From: Emydura subglobosa
Taxonomy: Eukaryota > Chordata > Testudines > Chelidae
Reading direction: 5' to 3'
DNA: 64,000 bases
Assembly: GCA_007922225.1 (NCBI GenBank)
Contig: ML680053.1
Span: 1,711,434 to 1,775,433 of the forward strand
Shown here: one piece after another, positions 45,472 to 56,546 of the stretch
Numbering within the stretch: the first letter of the stretch is position 1
Layout of the letters: each line of letters begins with the position of its first letter
Notes under the pieces: generated by a model
The model's input: the letters and a program-made list of their open reading frames with translations, nothing else
What the model was told of the DNA's origin: nothing
Database searches by the model: none
Made by a program: the position numbers and the translations under genes

Positions 45472-46629
45472 ATCCCTCTTCTCTCCTGCCTATTGATTAT
45501 AGCAAGAATTATATTCCTTGTAAGAACATAGAACATTGTAGCTATTTATACAGTTTCCAAAACCAGGGCTTATGAGGCAGCCAATAAAGGATTGTGATTC
45601 TCTGTATAGGGGTGATTGATCATGAAGGGAGGAGCTGAGCCTTCATTCTAGGAAGGTACAAGTACAGTGCCTGCTATGAAGAAGCTAGTTTCAAGCTGAG
45701 AGGCAATAACAGAATTGAGCTCTGGTTCAAAATGCATTTGAACTGAGTGGGCGTTTAGATGCTGAGTCTCAGGGTATTAGGCTTCTCAAGTAGAATTTAA
45801 TGAACTAAATAAATAATCCCCACTAAAAATAACTTTTGAAAACACTAATATGCACTCACCCGTAAAGAAATCAATCTTACCCAGTGTTAAAACACGCATA
45901 GAGCTAGAGGTGGCCAATGAATCCAGAAGTCTAGTCACTGCTGGGGTTTTACTCAGTTTATTACACTGATTGCAGACTGGATGACTACTTGCCAAGTGGT
46001 ATGCTGTATCAATAGATCTTTTAGAAGCCGCTCCAGGCCCTCAGAACGCAAATACTGCATCTTGAGGCCAGGCTTGGTGTACCAAAAGATAAACAAGAGA
46101 CAGAAATATTTATAAGACAATGCAATTTTAGAATTGTCCCACCTCAACCAATCCTTCCTCTAGGTAGCCAATGTTGTGATGAGAGGGGGGCCCAGGTGGA
46201 ATGGAATAGAGGAGTATGATCATTCCTCATGCACTGAAGTTCAGTTAAGTGGTAAGGGCCTAGAGGATTCTACCATCAAAAATACCAATATCTAGTAACG
46301 TGATGAGCACAAAGAACGTTTGGCGACTTGCCTGATTAAACAGTAAGATACAAAAGTGTTCATATGAAAAAGTTATCCTTCGGTAAGATGAAATGCAATC
46401 CAAATGAAGTCAGTAGAAGGTACATAAACTATGACAGGTGAAATGTAAAATGGAAATTATGAGAGCAAAGACTGCAATTGAAAACCAAAGGAGCCAAATG
46501 GGGCATTTAACTGGAGTTTATAAAACAGCAATACCAACATCAGTCTTGGTAAAACTTGGTAAAAGTTTGCCATTGCTAGAGTTCTGTCTTCAGTTCTTCA
46601 TTTTTATATTCTGTTTTTGCGGCATTTAA
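45472..46629. other. Unrecognised stretch
   Basis: AT-rich; short open frames have no signature. Ends at the target duplication of the LTR that follows. Confidence 0.4.
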
Positions 46630-46634
46630 CAGCA

Positions 46635-47338
46635 TGGCACCCACCTCTCATGAGCACCCCTTCTGGTCAGGCGTGTCTGCAATCTTTAAATAATCCTGGC
46701 CCTGGTATCGGGCCATACACCTAAGGCTTCCTCCCTGGAGGCAACAGTTTCACCCTCTTGGTCTGTTTGGGCCCCAGCTCCCCTTTTGGGGGCTTATCTC
46801 AGTTCAACTGCATGCCCACTTCCCCAGTGGGCTAGGAGTGGGACCCGGGCCCACCCACTACTCCGGATCTCAGCCCAGGGACTCTTAAGTATAGCTGCCA
46901 CTCCATGTCCCTTTCACTAAACTGCCTTTAGTTCTCTGGGCCACTTCCCTGCAGCCCCGGCCTTCTCCAAAGCTTCACCCTTACTTCATGGCTCATCTAA
47001 ATTCAGGCCCAGCAACCAGCCAAGAGCTCTTCCACCTCCCCTTGTCCCTGCCACTACTGAGCTGTCTGTGGTGCTGCAGTTCCTTTTGGCCAGCCAGGAG
47101 CATTACTTGTATTCCTCTAGCCCCATCAAGGAACTGACTGTCTCTGGCGCTGCAGCTCCTTTTATATGGCCCCCCTGAGGCTTGATTGGCTGCCCCCTGC
47201 AGCCTCTTTGATTGGTTGCTTTCCCTGAAGCCACTCTAGCCTGCCTGGAGGACCTCTCTGCTGCTCCTTTCCTGGGACAGATGTAGCAGGATCCTGAGGC
47301 CTCCAGCAGGGTCTCTGAGCCAAGATCACCCCATCACA
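46635..47338 (-). mobile_element. Solo LTR with target duplication and promoter motifs
   Basis: A 704-bp element starts TGGCACCC and ends CCCATCACA. It is flanked by CAGCA on both sides (46630-46634 and 47339-47343), a 5-bp duplication. Read on the minus strand it starts TGTGATGGGG. It carries two CCAAT boxes (complement of 47185-47189 and 47211-47215) and a TATA-like CCATATAAAAGG (complement of 47158-47169) in a proper promoter order. No adjacent internal region exists, so the LTR is solo, presumably after recombination between two LTRs. I take it as retrovirus- or gypsy-like; it has no coding sequence. Confidence 0.75.
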
Positions 47339-47384
47339 CAGCATCTTTGTCTTTTTGGTGCCCTTGAAATATAACACTGGAAAA

Positions 47385-48330
47385 ATTATAGAATCATAGA
47401 ATCATAGAATATTAGAGTTGGAAGGGACCTCAGGAGGTCATCTAGTCCAACCCCCTGCTCAAAGCAGGACTGACCTCAGTTTTATCATCGCAGCCAGGGC
47501 TTTGTCAAGCCTCAGCTTAAAAACCTCTAAAGATGGAGATTCCACCACCTCTCTAGGTAACCCATTCCAGTGCTTCACCAGTCTCCTAGTGAAAAACTTT
47601 TTCCTAATGTCCAACCTAGACCTCCCCCCCTGCAACTTGAGACCGTTGCTCCTTGTTCTGTCATCTTCCACCACCGAGAACAGCCTAGCCCCATCCTCCC
47701 TGGAACCCTCTTTCAGGTAGTTAAAGGCCGCTATCAAATCCCCCCTCATTCTTCTCTTCTGCAGACTAAACAAGCCCAGTTCCCTCAGCCTCTCCTCATA
47801 AGTCCTGTGCTCCAGCCCCCTAATCATTTTGGTTGCCTTCCGCTGCACTCTCTCCAACTTGTCCACATCCTTTTTGTAGTGGGGGGCCCAAAACTAGACA
47901 CAATATTCTAAATGCAGCCTCACCAATGCCGAATAGAGGGGAATAATCACTTCCCGCGACCTGCTGGCAATGCCCCTCCTAATGCAGCCCAATATGCCAT
48001 TAGCCTTCTTGACAACCAGGGCACACTGCTGACTCATATCCAGCTTTTTATCCACTGTTACCCCCAGGTCCTTTTCTGCAGAGCTGCTGCCTAGCTCGTC
48101 GGTCCCCAGTCTATAGCTGTGCATGGGATTCTTCCTTCCTAAGTGGAGGACTCTGCACTTTTCTTTGTTGAACCTCATCAGATTTCCTTTGGCCCAATCC
48201 TCCAGTTTGTTTAGGTCCTTCTGTATCCTATCCCTACCTTCCAGGGTATTCTGACAAAGTGTCTCTGGAATAACATAAAAATAAGTTGCCCCATTTATAA
48301 CCATCTCTCGGAAGCTTGAAATTGAACTCT
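47385..48330 (-). mobile_element. CR1 LINE, 5'-truncated, young
   Basis: Begins with tandem CR1 3' repeats (atagaatcatagaatcatag at 47392-47412). The minus-strand frames 47459-47866 and 47894-48304 cover the RT thumb to the C-terminus: [56 protein letters not shown] and [18 protein letters not shown]. The long open frames and tandem 3' repeats suggest a young copy. The right end meets a transposon-like sequence at about 48340. Confidence 0.85.
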
Positions 48331-48339
48331 GTTTCCTTA

Positions 48340-48397
48340 GGTTTGGTCTACACTACAGACTTAGGGTGGGATAGGAATGTCGCTCAGGGGGTAGAAA
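48340..48397. mobile_element. DNA-transposon terminus fragment
   Basis: The piece 'ggtttggtctacactacagac ... aatgtcgctcagggg' resembles the terminus of a common reptile MITE with 'gtctacactacag' ends. Only one end is present; the rest is lost at the boundary with the next CR1. Confidence 0.4.
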
Positions 48398-48399
48398 GG

Positions 48400-49090
48400 T
48401 CTCAGCCTGATCTCTAATTGGTTTAAGCCATGAAGCATGAGGCTTAACATCCGTCCCACAACATTTTTGCTATTAACGTTGATAACTCTGGATGTTCTTG
48501 GTAACCTTGTAAATGTCCAACCCCTTTCTAAATCTTGATAAATTCTTGGTCTCAGTGATTTCCAGTGGCGAGGAGTTCCATAGTTTAATTGCATGTATGA
48601 AAACACATTTCCCTAGTTCTGCAGTATCCTTTTTGAGGTTGGGGTGACCGGTACTGTCCAAAGTATCCAGATAATGATTTATACGAAGACATCATAATAT
48701 TATTCATGTTGTTCTCTATTCCATTCCTTCCCTATGCATGCTAACATTGTGTAACTTGTTTTGACAGCAGCTGCACATTGAGCGTAGGTTTTCATTGAGC
48801 TGTCGTAGACACCCAGGCCCCTTTGTTAAGTTGTTAGTTAATTTAGAGCCTTGTGTGGAATGTGAGTATTTTCTTTCCAATGTGCATTACTTTGCATTTA
48901 CCAGCATTGGATTTCATTGCCATTGTTTTGCCCATTCCCCAGCTTGTTTAGGTCTCTCTGTAATTCCTTACAGCCCTCTCTAGTCCTGTGTTACCTAAAT
49001 AACTTTACATCATCTGCAAATTCCACTACTCCCCTCCCTTTCCAGATCTCTAGTAAATATATTAAACATTTGGTTATTCATTTTTCTTTT
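48400..49090 (-). mobile_element. CR1 LINE fragment of another subfamily
   Basis: From 'gtctcagcctgatctctaattgg' onward, the sequence is the reverse complement of a CR1 3' UTR and RT C-terminus. It includes the typical 'ttactttgcatttaccagcattgg' and 'gtaattccttacagcc' blocks. No long frame remains. Confidence 0.65.
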
Positions 49091-50885
49091 CTTTTTTTTT
49101 ATAAACATTAAAGAGTATTTTTGGTCCGGTGAGGATAATTATTTAGACTTTGCAACTGGATACAAGTGTTGGGGTGCGGGAAGAAGGAGCTACCCATAAT
49201 CGTGTCTTTAGCTTTCCTGCCTTGATATCTCTGGTACAGTAGGTTATTGGTCTTGCCTTCCTCAAGTTTCAGCTCTCTTCCTCGTCACCAGCCACAGATA
49301 ATGTCTACGCTTGCTGATGTTGCCAATGCTCATAACAGTCATTTAAGATATTAGACCAAGGTTGTAGGAATCTCTGAGATTGAAAGAGGCCTTTCATAAT
49401 AGAGCTCATTTCCTCCCCACATACCAATGGAGAAGCTCATCTACTTAACACAACCCATCACCAGCTTTCCAACTGGAGCACTCCCACCCTGCCTACGAGC
49501 ACCCCCACAATGATCTCTGAGCCAGGCGGACAGGACCAGACTTCCGACTGAAGAGAGTTCATTAGAGTAGCAGTGCCAGTTGTTCCCTCCCCCTGGAGCT
49601 GAGAACATTCTGTCCAGAACCCTCCGAGCCTTGGTCAATTTGCGGCATGAGCGTGTGTGCAGGAGTGAACTGTTCGTTTGTTTTCCACTCTGAAACATGC
49701 AGTTCATCTGTCATCTTGTCACTGAGGTGCCAAAATAAGTGCGCCAGTGATAACGGCTTGTGTGTTGGAAGAGTTGATAACGGGAGTGTGGGGGAGGGGA
49801 CAAAGGGGCACAAAAGAGGGCTAGGTGATTCTGTCTGTCCTGGTACACTTGGTGACGGGCTGCAATGCACTCTGAATGCGAGCTGAAAGAGCTCTGTGAT
49901 GCTTTAAAGCTTGTCCTTGCCACCAACAGGAAGAGATGTTACCTCAGCTTCCTTATCTCGCTCATATCCTGGGATGAACACAGCTACAACAACACTGCAG
50001 ACTGTTGTTGAATTGTCCTTTTGGGGCGAGTGTGTATATGTATGTGTGTATATATATCGATAGACAAAATACATTCCTTTTATAGATCCAGTGCCAGGGA
50101 TCAATTTAAATGCTTTCATTTCACTGTCAATTTCTTTTTCTTATTGCCAAACTGTGGCTGAGGAGCGCACCCATCCTGTTTAGGTGCTCAGCACGATTGG
50201 AAAGTTTTCCCTAAATTATCCCTTTGGCTGCTGTTGGGCTACAGATCACTTTAGTGTTAAATGCCGGGGTCATGAAATGTTGATCCCTTTATTGTATCAG
50301 CAAAGGGCAACAGAACTGGGCTTAGTTTGTTCTGATTGAAGGTTCACTATCATCTTAACTGAACTGGCTAAGCAAGGGGCTTGGATGCCATAGGCCTGTG
50401 AAGGTCAATAGGGGGTAGGGACAGGTATTGCCTGGAAGTGTGGGCTCTGCCTAAGAGCCCCACGTATGGTTTAACCTCCCCTTCCCAGTGTTCAAAGACA
50501 GAGCTAATTGAGGAGTCTTTTGTTTTGTTAAGTGTTAGCTAGACCTGAAATCATCTACTGTGGGACAGCGCTCCTGCCCAGCTTCAACACTGAGGTTCAC
50601 CCCCTAAAAGCTGCAGTCATGGAGAGCTGAGGATCAGAGAGTTGGGTGGAACCTCAAGAGACTGACCCGCAGAGATAATAGTGGAGAAGCAGGTGGTAGC
50701 AGAAGGTGATGGTATGTAATGGGGTGACTAGCGGAGTGGCCCGCGGAGCAATGAGCTGCCAGCAGGGCATCCAGCAAGGCGGCATGTGGCCAGAATGTAG
50801 CGCCCGGATAGCAGAGCGAGCAAGGTGCCTTCTTTCCCCCTCCTCCCAGCCAGGGTGGGAGGTGAACTCCGCGGCTGCACCTCTA
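49091..50885. other. Unrecognised stretch; possible repeat at its right end
   Basis: A TG/TA microsatellite lies at 50027-50062. The segment 49975-50000 (cacagctacaacaacactgc) recurs near 61928-61950. The GC-rich part 50640-50885 continues beyond the MITE at 51143, so an older element may be split by it. Confidence 0.35.
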
Positions 50886-51142
50886 GGCCTGATCTATACT
50901 TACTGGCAAATTTGGTGGCAGTCAACAAGAGTTACATCGACTTCCTAAAGTTTGCTCTGCGCACCATCTCCACTACACGACAGGAAACGTGTACCCATTG
51001 ATGCAGCGTTACTCTTTTTTCGGAGATGATTTTATTGAATCGATTTCCGGATTGACTGAGCGGGTCTTCACTTCCGCTCAGCCGATCGAGATAAATTGAT
51101 CTGATGGTGGCGAATTTGCCACCGTCACTGAAGACATACCCC
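50886..51142. mobile_element. PIF/Harbinger-like MITE, second copy, inverted
   Basis: A 257-bp non-coding insert inverted relative to 2361-2596. Its left end is GGCCTGATCTATACT and its right end is ACTGAAGACATACCCC. It carries the same hairpin (GACTGAGCGG ... CCGCTCAG) and the same 'gcaaatt' subterminal blocks. The flanks do not show a clean TTA duplication, unlike the first copy. Confidence 0.65.
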
Positions 51143-51439
51143 TGGACTCTGGGTCTGCCTTGACTTCGACAACATCTGTGAGTGGAGCGCTGTGAAGGGA
51201 GGGGCACATTAAATGAAATTCTTGTTGCTGGACTTAAGAACCTGAGGCAAAAGGAAACTGCCCAATGTGCTCTGGGGTGGGTGTTTTCTTCATGGTTTTA
51301 TGCATGTGAATCCAGTTTGCGGCATTTTCCCAAGTTAATGTTGGGTTACTTTTGGGGAGGGCATGGAACTCAGTTCCGTATGGGCTGGAGGGGGAGTCGA
51401 GCATGCATGTGTTCTGACTGCAGCATAGTCAGGGACCTC

Positions 51440-51680
51440 AGTATCTCTGTTTGGTCCTCCATCACCTTTATCATTCATTCCTGCCCCTCTACAATTTGGT
51501 CCTGTCCCTGTTTCCTCTCCTGGCTATCCACTTATAATTTTTCATTTATTGTCTCTCTCCATGCCCTGTGCATGCTATCTGCAGCATAAGCTGATTGGAG
51601 CATTTCCCTAAACATGTCTTTCTTACTCCTCCTGGTTTGCCTCCTTATCTTCTGGAGGCGCTCTGCTGGTGTCTAGGAGT
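51440..51680 (-). pseudogene. Harbinger Myb-like protein, C-terminal part
   Basis: On the minus strand the frames read RLQKIRRQTRRSKKDMF, REMLQSAYAADSMHRAW, then MIKVMEDQTEILRSLTML. This matches the C-terminal helical 'Q-x-RA-W-R ... DQT-x-L-R-x-L' region of the same family. Stops interrupt it. It lies downstream of 52549-53142 on the minus strand. Confidence 0.6.
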
Positions 51681-52548
51681 TGCCCCTCTAGGGCACATCT
51701 GCAGAAGCACAAGAAACAATAAACAGAGGCAGTACCATGAGTGCACTCACAGCTTGAATCATAACAGTTGAATACACCTCTTTCTCACTGTTCCTTGGCA
51801 AGCACGCAGCTTGGCAAGTGTCTTAAACATGGCCAGGGGCGTGGGGAGGGAAGGGAAGGGGATGGGCAAGATGAGGCAAAGGGTCTGGGTGGTTTTCAAA
51901 GAGGATCAGTATAAGCACCTAGGGACACTATTGTAAATGCTGGCTCCATTTTCTGAAGGAAGGGTGATTGAAGCCCATATCTCACTCCTCAGGCTAACTG
52001 AGGATGTAAGGGTGCATCTCCTCCATGCGTGCAGCTTCAGACCAGGTCTGTATGCCGCTCGCCTGTGTGCCGCTTTGGTTCATGTAGAAGTAATTGCCAA
52101 TTGATGCGGCAAAGTTTCCTGCAGCAGGGGAAGAATCAAAGCAGCTCTGCCAAGGAACCTTTGGCAGAGGATTTCAGAGTGCCCCCAGGAAAGTTTCCTA
52201 GAGATCTTTATGGAGAATCCTGGCACATCTCGGTCACCATTAACAAACTTGTCCACAGGGCTCACTGCATGGGAAGCAGACGCAAACATTACTAATCTTG
52301 TCAATTTCTATCCTTTATCCCACTTCTAACATATAACAAAATAAAGCACAGCTCTGCCTCATGGCACCATGCAGCATCAAATCAAAATGAGTACTTACTG
52401 GAGCTCCCCTCTCCTGTGTCAGGCGCCCAAGAGCCGGAGTGCTGTGACTGAGTAGACCCATCCAAAGTCAAAAAGAGTTTCTGGCTCACCATGTTACTGG
52501 ACAACTCTGTCCCACATCCTCCTCCAAATCCACTTCTCATCAACCACT

Positions 52549-53142
52549 TCATCCGTGGAGTTGACTCCTCTGGCCATGGCCTCCAGCTGCCCCTGAAGTA
52601 TCCATAGGGCTCTTGGGGGTGGAGGTGGGGTCACTACTGAGGATGGCATTCAGCTCCTTGTACAAGCAGCAGGTCTTCGGCATCGCACCAGAGCGACGGT
52701 TTGCCTCTCTTTCCTTCTGGTACAACTGCCTCAGCTCCTTGATCTTAGCACAGCACTGATGCATGTCCCTTTTGTGCCCCTTCTGCAACATGCCATGAGC
52801 AATCTGCCCATAGATATCAAAGTTCCTGCGGCTGGAGCGGAGCTGGGATTGTACAGCCTCCTCTCCCCACAGACCCAGCAGATCCAACAACTCTAGTGCG
52901 CTCCAGGCGAGCACGCATGTACTGCGGGAAGCCAGCATGGTCATCTGGGAAGATGTGATATGAGCTGTCCACGCAGAGCAAACAGGAAGAGGAATTAAAA
53001 AAAATTCCTGGGCCTTTAAAGGGGGAAGGGCACATACCTGTTTACCTGGCTGCAGGACAATGGCATTCAAACGGCTGACTACAGCGGTCAAGATGGGGAT
53101 TGTGGGACACCTCCTGGCAGCCATTTGCGGTGACACAAGCAA
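52549..53142 (-). pseudogene. Harbinger Myb/SANT-like DNA-binding protein, N-terminal part
   Basis: A 197-codon frame. After a long N-terminal stretch without recognised domain it reads AWSALELLDLLGLWGEEAVQ, then RSSRRNFDIYGQIAHGML, then MHQCCAKIKELRQLYQKERE. It then has CCLYKELNAILSS. This is the Myb/SANT-like trihelix domain found in the second protein of Harbinger transposons, which binds DNA and helps the transposase enter the nucleus. The downstream C-terminal half lies at about 51440-51680, out of frame, with FREMLQSAYAADSMHRAW. The gene is broken. Some host genes derive from this family, but the flanking terminus argues for a transposon. Confidence 0.7.
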
Positions 53143-53452
53143 ACATAGTGTCTACGCTGACGCTGCATCGCTCTAGCTTTATTGCAAAAAGCTCTCTGCC
53201 TCTCATCAAGGTGGTTTTGTTATGTCAGTGTAGCAGGAGAGTGAAATCGGCGGGAGGAGCATTATATGTGTACACCTCCACCGTTTTGTCAACAAAAGCT
53301 GACTTTTGTCAACAGAACTGTGTAGTGTAGACAAGGCCTCATCCAGGCAGCACTACATCAGTTTATACTTGGTTCACCTTTAGAAGGCTTTCTTTGCAAT
53401 CATAAGGGCTGGAAGTTTTTAAGAATGAAAACATACTATTCACATTCAGATG

Positions 53453-53660
53453 AATAGGTTATAAGGCCAGAAGGGAACCAGGTGGCCATATAGTCTGATT
53501 TCCTGAATAATGCAGGCCCTAGAACTCCACTGAATTAATTCCTGTTTGAACTAGAGCATCTTTTAGAAAAATATCCAATCGTGATTAAAAATTGCTAATG
53601 ATAGAGAATCCTCCGCAACCTTTGGTAAATTGTGTCACAGTTTCAGTGTAACTGCATCTG
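53453..53660 (-). mobile_element. CR1 3' UTR fragment
   Basis: 'ataaggccagaagggaacc ... gtctgatttcctg' is the reverse complement of a CR1 3' UTR, distantly matching 31460-31520. Non-coding. Confidence 0.5.
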
Positions 53661-54879
53661 CATGGAAAGCCAGTAATGTTAAATTATCTAGATTATGCAT
53701 CTCAAAGCAATGTACAGTAAAACTTCTGGATGTTGGAAACCTAGCAGAGACCCTGTAGTTGTACCATTGGTTTTATAAAATAATCCCAGCACTCCCATTT
53801 TATTAAGTGTGATTTTATTAAATATTTTTTCAAAAAGCACATTTTAACAACAACCCAAAATTAAATACACTTCCATTTTGTTTCAGCAATACCATTTTAA
53901 GCATGAAGCCAGCTGGCAATTGTCTGGGTCTTTGGAGTGGCAAATTAAGACTTAATGTGGCATCTGCTGTCAATTAAAATTCTTCTTGTGCTAACAGAAA
54001 TGTGATCTTATGTGATATTTTAAGATTATCCAAAGATTTTTCTGCAAAATTCTGGTCTTTTTAGATTCTGTCTCTCTAGTATTTCCTAAAATGCAATCAC
54101 ACCATTCTTCTTCTTCACATCCAAACAACCTACATTTCTTATCTTTGATTGAACTAAACATTTAAGTCTATTTTGGTTTAAGTTTTTCACAAAATGGTCA
54201 AAAGATTCAGCCATGCTATTTACTGCCTATCAACATTTACAAGCAGCTAACCTCCCTTGATTGATAAGGTCACGTGCTTTATAAATTCATCAAAGACACT
54301 GATGTCTTACACTATGTCTTACATGAATGAGAATAATCTCACAGATGGTGGAATGCTGGAAGTGAGATAAAAATTACTGTATTAATTTTTTTCTTAATTC
54401 TGAAGGACGACAGAACTTCATTATCCAATCTGCTTAAAATTGAGCGACCTAATGAAATTTCACACCCACTAAATTTAATCATGGATTACTCGTGTGGGAT
54501 TTGAATCAGATAAGAAGGATGCCTCAGATATTTGGTAGTACTTACATAAGGTAATAAAAAACTGCAGTGCTCTTGTCCTTTACAATACATGTGAATTGCC
54601 TGACCTACTTTTTTGTTTTGTTTTTTCTGTGCAGTGCCCTCATCCCTCCACTTCCTCCTAGGCATCAGCAAATATTCAGTAACCATATTTTCTTACTAGC
54701 AGATTGCTCTAAAGAAGGTTTCTCATTGGATGCTTGTAATGCAAGGTAGATTATGGTTCAGAAAACAATTATTTATTTTTTGATGCAGTTTAAGAGCACA
54801 ACAAAGAGACTTGAAAAATGAGTAAATGTTTTAGTTCATGTAGAAAAAGGCTGCTTTATGCAATGCATTAAGAAAATGT
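53661..54879. other. Unrecognised AT-rich stretch
   Basis: No recognisable domain, RNA gene or repeat family. Confidence 0.4.
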
Positions 54880-54889
54880 TGTCTGGTAC

Positions 54890-55090
54890 TTAAAGCACGT
54901 GGCGGTGTGGGGAGGCTCACGGGTTCTATTCATAGCTCTGCCTGTGTCTTGTGAGTTACCTTGTGCAGTTCACTTAACCTCTGTATATCTCAAGTTGATT
55001 CATCTGATAATACCTACCTCAGAGGAGCATTCTAAACCCTAATATTGCTGAAGCTCTCTGTAATCTTAAAATGAAATGTGCTTTATAAGT
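54890..55090 (+). mobile_element. MIR SINE
   Basis: Order 'cgggttctattcatagctctgcc', 'gagttaccttgtgcagttcac', 'taacctctgtatatctcaag', 'ctgataatacctacctcag', then 'gtgctttataagtac'. This is the MIR core and tail on the plus strand, quite diverged. Confidence 0.65.
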
Positions 55091-56171
55091 ACAGAACATA
55101 GTATTTGCATTGGTTATTGTGTTTCTGGATGAGTACAAATTTGTTGCCATCGATGTTGACCTTCATGCTGATAAAGACAAGTGTTTACATTCACAAGGGA
55201 AAACGGATTTGAGGGAAGAAAGAGGAAATAGCCAGGGTGTAGAGTAGACCACATTTCTTTTTCCTTGGCGTGAGCGTAAAGTTCATGGCCCAGATTTTCA
55301 GAGCTATGCACACAAAAGCTCATACACATTTGCATGCCTGATTTGGATGTCAAGTTACTGCAGTTGCAAAAGCAGATCAATCACCTGCATATGTAAATGG
55401 ATAATTATGGCTATTTGCATGCACAGTTACTCCGTTTTTACAGTCACCTTGATACGTCACTGGCTAGATTTTCAGTTTGCCTGAAATGAAGGATACGGTG
55501 TTCATGTACCCACCTCACCATCTAAAAATCAAGACCCCTACATATGATAGCGGGTCACTTGGTGATACCACAAAAAGGCTTTATGGAAGGTCTGTGAGGT
55601 CTAACTCTTTTCTGTAATATAATTTGTTTTTAATTGATCACTTGTTTTCATTATAGTTAAGTCCATGAAGTGTATTTCTTGAAGGAACTCAGTTTGTAAA
55701 GTAGAGGTGCCACAGACACCTTCCTTCTCCCTAGAATATTGGTATTTTGATTCTGTTATCTTCTTGGATTCTTTTGCTTGAGATATTGTAGTTTGTTCCT
55801 GAGTCAAATTGAATCAGCAGAGTTGACAGTTACTGATGAGAATTTCTATGCTCTGCTCCTTTGGAGTGAAACTCTTCTGTTCACTTCCAGCCTTATGTAG
55901 GAGGCTGTTGCAGTAGCTCTGCCTTTAAAAAAAAATCTAATTCAACAGTGGAGGCTGAAAATAAATTAAAAGAGAATTAAAGGATTGTAAATGCCTTTAG
56001 AGCTTCTGGATTCCCTTTCAGGAATAGTCAGTGTTGACTGTTGCCTAAGAGAGACTCCAAAGCTGATATCCTTCATTTCTGGCAAACTGAGAATCTGGCC
56101 AGTGGCATATCCAGATGCACAGAGAAATAGCCCTTAATGCCAAAGCTGTCTCTGCTTCTTGCAGAACAATG
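55091..56171. other. Unrecognised stretch
   Basis: No repeat or gene recognised; an A-run lies near 55928-55936. Confidence 0.4.
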
Positions 56172-56546
56172 ATTCTTCTTTGAGTAGGGTCACTATGGGT
56201 GCTCCATTGTAGGTGTGTCTGCGTCCCTGTGTTGCTGAGCAGAGAACTTTGGTAGCAATCCATCCAGCCTGTGCACGTGCTGCTCTCCTCCTGCCATGAG
56301 GCTAGCCAAAGCGCGTGAACAATCCCTTCCCAGTTCCTTCTCAATCATCCCTGGCTAGAGAAGGAGCTAGAGCTTTGCAGACAGTTAACTCTCTTAGAAT
56401 TGCTAATTTTTTAGCTTCTCTTGAAGCCCCCTTTTTTTCCCCTTCATTTTCATTTTATTTTGACCATTGCCTAAAAAAAAGAAGAAAAGTAAAGGACTTT
56501 GTATTCCATTGACGACCTGTGTGGGTAGACCCTCCTGGACAAGGGT

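Larger units (their letters stand above)
51290..53339 (-). mobile_element. PIF/Harbinger element with Myb-like gene remnant
   Basis: The right terminus at about 53339 reads GGCCTTGTCTACACT on the minus strand, the same 15-bp type of end as the MITEs. Leftward on the minus strand come the Myb/SANT-like gene (52549-53142) and, after a gap, a second block (about 51440-51680). The left terminus was not found. No transposase (DDE) gene is seen. Boundaries on the left are approximate. Confidence 0.6.
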
